Shown here piece by piece: positions 5,411-8,505 of a DNA stretch of 8,505 nucleotides. A model generated the notes under the pieces. That model was not told the DNA's origin. It made no database searches and saw nothing but the letters and a program-made list of their open reading frames with translations. Position 1 is the stretch's first letter; each line of letters opens with the position of its first letter. The stretch covers positions 1-8,505 of the forward strand of contig JBBQJT010000083.1 of the NCBI GenBank assembly GCA_038326165.1. Reading direction: 5' to 3'. This DNA is from JAEUUM01 sp038326165. GTDB taxonomy: Bacteria > Bacteroidota > Bacteroidia > Chitinophagales > Saprospiraceae. The translations under genes and the position numbers were made by a program.

Positions 5411-6319
5411 TTATTTGTCGTTCAGAATGATAGGGACTTGACTCTTTGTGCCACTAATTACGACTTTTGAGTTAGGGCTCAGTGACAATTCCTTCATTGC
5501 TTTAATCTGTTCGTATTGTAATTGTCTGTCTGTTAAGCTGGAATTAATAATCCTCTGATAATCAGCAATGCCAGCAGCTTCTATTCGTTTACGTTCAGCT
5601 TCTTGCTTTTCCTTTAACAACACAAATTGCATTTTTTGGGCATCTTGCTCTGCATTGATTTTAGATTCAATTGTTAATTTTACACTTTTTGGTAAAGTTA
5701 TATTTCGTATCAATAGGTTTTCCAACTCTATACCTCGTTTCTTGAAATCATCTTCTATGGATTTGAAAATCCTTATTTGAAACTCCTCCCTTTTTGCAGA
5801 GTAAAGTGCAACTGCCTCATAGTAGACTGCGTTATCCCTAATCTTAGTTCGAGATACAGGCCTAATGACTACATCCTTATAATCTGAACCTATTTGCCTT
5901 AAAATACGGGGAGCTTCCGTTGGTATTATTTTATACAATACTGTGAGATCCAATATTACCTCTAGCCCATCAGCTGTTAACACTCGGATAGCGTCATCTC
6001 CGTTTATATCTCCCTCAGAGCTAACTCCACTCATCGTGTAGTTCTGTGTTTTGATAGTGAATGGTGTAATTTCAAGAAAAGGATTCACAAGGTGCAATCC
6101 TGAACCTAAGGGCTCGTTGTCAACTTTACCAAACAGAGTTTTGACGCCAACGGTTCCCGGATCAATTTGTCGCACTGATTTAAAAAGAAGTCCCAAAAAA
6201 ACCAAAGCAACCCCAATACCCTTAACCCCCAATGCAAATTGTTGTAATTGGGGATTTCGCTTGTTCATCATGCTTCCAGCAAAGAAAATAATCGAACCTA
6301 AAATTATAAATGCTAACAT
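5411..6319 (-). CDS. SPFH/band 7 (prohibitin-like) membrane protein
   Basis: A 302-residue protein of the SPFH superfamily, whose bacterial members form ring-like membrane scaffolds and often bind FtsH-type proteases or organise membrane domains. Two hydrophobic segments come first: residues 1-18 (start LAFIILGSIIFFAG) and about 29-48 (GVKGIGVALVFLGLLF). The SPFH domain follows at about 50-215, with the prohibitin-like opening IDPGTVGVKTLFGKV (52-66), SGLHLVNPF (73-81) and VIRPVSRTKIRDN (151-163). Next is a charged helix or coiled coil (about 216-255, ESKINAEQDAQKMQF through EKQEAERKRIEAAGIADYQ) and a tail ending KVVISGTKSQVPIIL. The length is typical of prohibitin homologues. No NfeD-like partner is adjacent. 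The next gene on the same strand encodes a secreted protein of unknown function. The start is the first ATG in frame, immediately followed by the first membrane helix. Confidence 0.92.
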   Translation of the reverse strand: MLAFIILGSIIFFAGSMMNKRNPQLQQFALGVKGIGVALVFLGLLFKSVRQIDPGTVGVKTLFGKVDNEPLGSGLHLVNPFLEITPFTIKTQNYTMSGVSSEGDINGDDAIRVLTADGLEVILDLTVLYKIIPTEAPRILRQIGSDYKDVVIRPVSRTKIRDNAVYYEAVALYSAKREEFQIRIFKSIEDDFKKRGIELENLLIRNITLPKSVKLTIESKINAEQDAQKMQFVLLKEKQEAERKRIEAAGIADYQRIINSSLTDRQLQYEQIKAMKELSLSPNSKVVISGTKSQVPIILNDK

Positions 6320-6380
6320 GTTGTAATTTATTTTTCAAGCTTAAAGACAACTGAACAATAACAATCGTTCTTTTCAATCG

Positions 6381-6391
6381 ATGATAATCAT
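6381..6391. promoter_or_regulatory. Fur-box-core-like palindrome between divergent genes
   Basis: ATGAT-A-ATCAT is a perfect 11-base dyad identical to the central 11 bases of the 19-base Fur consensus described in E. coli. The outer flanks do not match (one of eight bases). It sits in the 134-base gap between the SPFH gene (minus, start 6319) and ftsE (plus, start 6454), about 60 bases from each. Small dyads are common in AT-rich DNA, so this is only a candidate operator. Apart from this site and the box at 6442-6449, I see nothing else in the gap. Confidence 0.2.
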
Positions 6392-6441
6392 TTAAAATAC
6401 GACTAACTTCACCCGATGCAGATAATTCAAGCAGAGTATTT

Positions 6442-6449
6442 TATCTTTG
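6442..6449 (+). promoter_or_regulatory. Bacteroidota-type -7 promoter box for ftsE
   Basis: TATCTTTG matches TAnnTTTG exactly and is followed by C, as often seen in this phylum. It ends four bases before the GTG start of ftsE, so transcription would begin at or very near the start codon. A TTTG at -33 is not evident (the region around 6415-6423 lacks it). Confidence 0.5.
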
Positions 6450-6453
6450 CGAT

Positions 6454-7122
6454 GTGAACACAGTTATTTCATGCAAGAACTTAGGGGTAAACCTCAATAA
6501 AAAGCCGATATTATCAGATGTTAATTTTGATATGTTGAGTGGAGAATTGGTATATCTGATTGGAAAAACTGGAACTGGAAAATCCAGTCTTCTAAAAGTA
6601 TTGAGTGGTGATCTAAAACCAAGTATTGGCACAGCTGATGTGGCTGGTTTTGATGTCCAAAAACTAAAAACCCGAAACAGCTATCAACTAAAAAGAAAAG
6701 TGGGGATGGTATTTCAAGACCACAGATTATTGATGGATAGAAATATTTACGATAACCTTGACTTTGTATTGAGAGCTACAGGTTGGAAAAAACGCCGACA
6801 AAGAGAGGAACGAATAAAAGAGGTTTTGGAATTACTGGATTTGAAAATACCTTTAGCTGCCTGGCCTCATGAATTAAGTGGTGGTGAACAGCAAAAATTG
6901 GGAATAGCAAGAAGCCTTCTCAACAATCCGTCTATTATTATAGCAGATGAACCAACTGGTAATCTAGATCCTGAAACTTCATTGTCGGTGCTTGAAATGC
7001 TTTTAAAGCTGGCAAAAGAAAAACATACCGCAATTTTGTTGGCAACCCACGACTTTAAGTTAATTGAAGCATATCCAAGTCGCATATTGGTTTGCAAAGA
7101 CAACAGTATACATCCTGGCTAA
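6454..7122 (+). CDS. ftsE: Cell-division ABC transporter ATP-binding protein FtsE
   Basis: A 222-residue ABC ATPase with every nucleotide-binding motif: Walker A GKTGTGKSS (37-45), Q-loop FQDH with Gln88, signature LSGGEQQKLGIARSLL (141-156), Walker B IIIADEPTGNLDP (161-173) and H-loop Asn-free THD with His199. The segments GELVYLIGKTG, ADVAGFDVQKLK and NLDFVLRATGWKK are those of Bacteroidota FtsE, the ATPase that pairs with membrane protein FtsX to control septal peptidoglycan hydrolases. The length fits FtsE, with no fused domain. The start is GTG at 6454; an ATG two bases earlier is out of frame, and the next in-frame ATG (residue 27) would remove the first strand. A promoter-like box lies just upstream. 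No ftsX is adjacent; the downstream gene is convergent and overlaps the stop by four bases. A LolD-like transporter ATPase is the main alternative. Confidence 0.87.
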   Translation: MNTVISCKNLGVNLNKKPILSDVNFDMLSGELVYLIGKTGTGKSSLLKVLSGDLKPSIGTADVAGFDVQKLKTRNSYQLKRKVGMVFQDHRLLMDRNIYDNLDFVLRATGWKKRRQREERIKEVLELLDLKIPLAAWPHELSGGEQQKLGIARSLLNNPSIIIADEPTGNLDPETSLSVLEMLLKLAKEKHTAILLATHDFKLIEAYPSRILVCKDNSIHPG

Positions 7123-8505
7123 TTCATTTGATTAAGAGCTTCTTGAACCGATTTAACGGGAAGCTTACAAACTTTTTTCTTACATACATAGATAAGCGTG
7201 GCAGAAGAATTGAGTTTGCCTTGCAATAATTCAAATTTTCCCTCGGAGGTGCCACCTAGTAAAATGGCATCAGGCATGTAAACTTGATTAATTTCTTTCA
7301 ACAAGGCTTTATAGTTGTTTCCCATAATTGCAATTTCATGAAGATCTTTATTGGCCAAAAGTGCGTGAGACAACCATGAACTGTAAAAATCTGCACGAGG
7401 GCTGTTTTTGATTTCATTGCTTACTTTATCGAAGGTTTTACTACTTATTTCTATCCATTCAACATTGGTGAGCAAATGCCCAAGTAAATACAAGTTGTCT
7501 GCCATAAGCGCGCATGCGGCAGGTAGATTCCCATCCAAATTCTCCGTCTTCCTAGTTACTAAATTAGCATCTGTGGCTTTTGTAAAATAGAAGGTCTGTT
7601 TATTCTTGTCATAAAATGAATTAATAACTGTCTCAGTTATTGCTTTTGCTTCATCAATATATGCACTGTTAAAAGTAGCTTGATATGCAGATAAATAAAG
7701 TGAAATGGTATTTGCATAATCTTCCAAAAATCCATCTATACTGGCTTTGCCTCCTGTAAAGTTTCTCATTAATTGACCATTTGCAGTCATTTTTGTTTTG
7801 ATAAATTCAGTTGCAAGAATGGCTCTGCTCAATAGTCTTTCATCCCCAGAAGCTTTGTATGCGATAAATAGTGCATTGGCGTTGGCGGCTGTCCAGGAAG
7901 TTATAACTTTTGTATCTTTAAATGGGGCAATTCTCTTTTTCCTTGCAGTCAAGAGTTTAGTATTGATACTTGACAACAAACCAGTCAATTTATTGGGATC
8001 TATTCCAATTTCCTTTGATAACTCAATTTCCGATTTGGATACAGACAAAACATTCTTTCCTTTTTCCCAATTCCCTCCATTGTTGAGCCCATAATAAGTC
8101 GTTGCAATCTTAATCTCTAAGGGATCTTTCAATATTTGCTCAATTTCGTTGACCGTCCAAACATAATATTTGCCTTCCTCATGTTCACTTTCAGCATCAG
8201 TTGCGGTATAGAATCCTCCCAAAGGGTCTGAAAATTCTGTCATCAAGAATTCAGCAGACTTCATCATTCTTTTTTTAAACAGTTCATTTTTACTTATCAA
8301 GTAAGCGTTGCTAAGTAGACGAATCATATTTGCTTGATCATAACCCATTTTTTCAAAGTGTGGAATCTTCCATTTATTATCTACAGTGTACCTGAAAAAG
8401 CCACCTTGCAGATAATCATATAGTCCGCTGTTACATATTTTTTCAAGTGAAAAAAGTGCATGTTGTTTTGCAGTTTCATTCTTTTGATAATACCCTAGAT
8501 TAAGC
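7119..8505 (-). CDS. DUF255/YyaL-type (thioredoxin-domain plus alpha/alpha-barrel) protein, 5' part missing
   Basis: The frame is open to the right edge, so the start lies outside the window; the ATG at 8348 is internal. About 461 C-terminal residues are visible of a family usually near 670-700. The missing part would hold the N-terminal thioredoxin-like DUF255 domain. What is seen is the alpha/alpha-barrel portion: a QGGFFRYTVDNKWKIPHFEK block (about 8411-8352) running into MGYDQANMIRLL, then GGFYTATDAESEHEEGKYYV, then NVLSVSKS, and a C-terminal YVCKKKVCKLPVKS. These follow the conserved order of YyaL/SSP411 proteins, whose biochemical role is poorly known. Deviations from the pattern I know are Phe for His in GGFHRY, Gly for Leu in EKMLYDQ, and WTAA where WNGL is usual (Trp codon at 7893-7895). 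The stop TAG overlaps the ftsE stop tail to tail. Confidence 0.88.
   Translation of the reverse strand, partial: LNLGYYQKNETAKQHALFSLEKICNSGLYDYLQGGFFRYTVDNKWKIPHFEKMGYDQANMIRLLSNAYLISKNELFKKRMMKSAEFLMTEFSDPLGGFYTATDAESEHEEGKYYVWTVNEIEQILKDPLEIKIATTYYGLNNGGNWEKGKNVLSVSKSEIELSKEIGIDPNKLTGLLSSINTKLLTARKKRIAPFKDTKVITSWTAANANALFIAYKASGDERLLSRAILATEFIKTKMTANGQLMRNFTGGKASIDGFLEDYANTISLYLSAYQATFNSAYIDEAKAITETVINSFYDKNKQTFYFTKATDANLVTRKTENLDGNLPAACALMADNLYLLGHLLTNVEWIEISSKTFDKVSNEIKNSPRADFYSSWLSHALLANKDLHEIAIMGNNYKALLKEINQVYMPDAILLGGTSEGKFELLQGKLNSSATLIYVCKKKVCKLPVKSVQEALNQMN

Noticed and set aside
6867..7103. Minus-strand open frame inside ftsE
   Set aside because: It is an antisense shadow of the strongly conserved ABC signature and Walker B region.

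Overview
The window looks like a piece of chromosome from a member of the Bacteroidota. It is AT-rich. Start codons lack clear Shine-Dalgarno sequences. There is at least one exact TAnnTTTG box, the -7 element of Bacteroidota promoters. Several proteins resemble families in the form they take in this phylum: a stand-alone FtsE, a sigma/anti-sigma/outer-membrane-protein set, and secreted proteins whose signal peptides end in Gln. Order or genus cannot be fixed from this stretch. There are no rRNA or tRNA genes, CRISPR arrays, insertion sequences or phage genes.

Layout from left to right. (1) Bases 1-115, minus strand: the first ~38 codons of a small tRNA-binding (OB-fold) protein, cut by the window edge. 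(2) Bases 181-2531, plus strand: a tight operon of ECF sigma factor, membrane-anchored anti-sigma-like protein (ATGA overlap) and a secreted outer-membrane beta-barrel protein with a heptad-repeat segment. It ends in a strong hairpin at 2549-2581 that can serve both strands. (3) Bases 2606-3605, minus strand: a degenerate receiver-like protein followed by a secreted or lipoprotein hypothetical whose best start is TTG. (4) Bases 3672-4838, plus strand: a DinB-fold DUF1569 protein and an SDR-family oxidoreductase that lacks the catalytic Tyr. (5) Bases 4845-6319, minus strand: an SPFH/prohibitin-type membrane protein followed by a small secreted protein. (6) Bases 6454-7122, plus strand: FtsE, apparently with a GTG start next to a -7 box. 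(7) Bases 7119-8505, minus strand: the C-terminal part of a DUF255/YyaL-type protein that runs off the right edge.

The genes form short, alternating transcription units. Divergent gaps lie at 116-180, 3606-3671 and 6320-6453. Convergent junctions lie at 2532-2605, 4839-4844 and 7119-7122; the last two are very tight and show no terminator. The only clearly co-functional group is the sigma/anti-sigma/beta-barrel operon, a probable envelope-signalling module. The rest looks like ordinary housekeeping and hypothetical content. The points most worth a second look are the heptad-repeat outer-membrane protein next to the sigma system, the receiver-like protein with no phosphorylation residues, and the SDR with Ile in place of the active-site Tyr.
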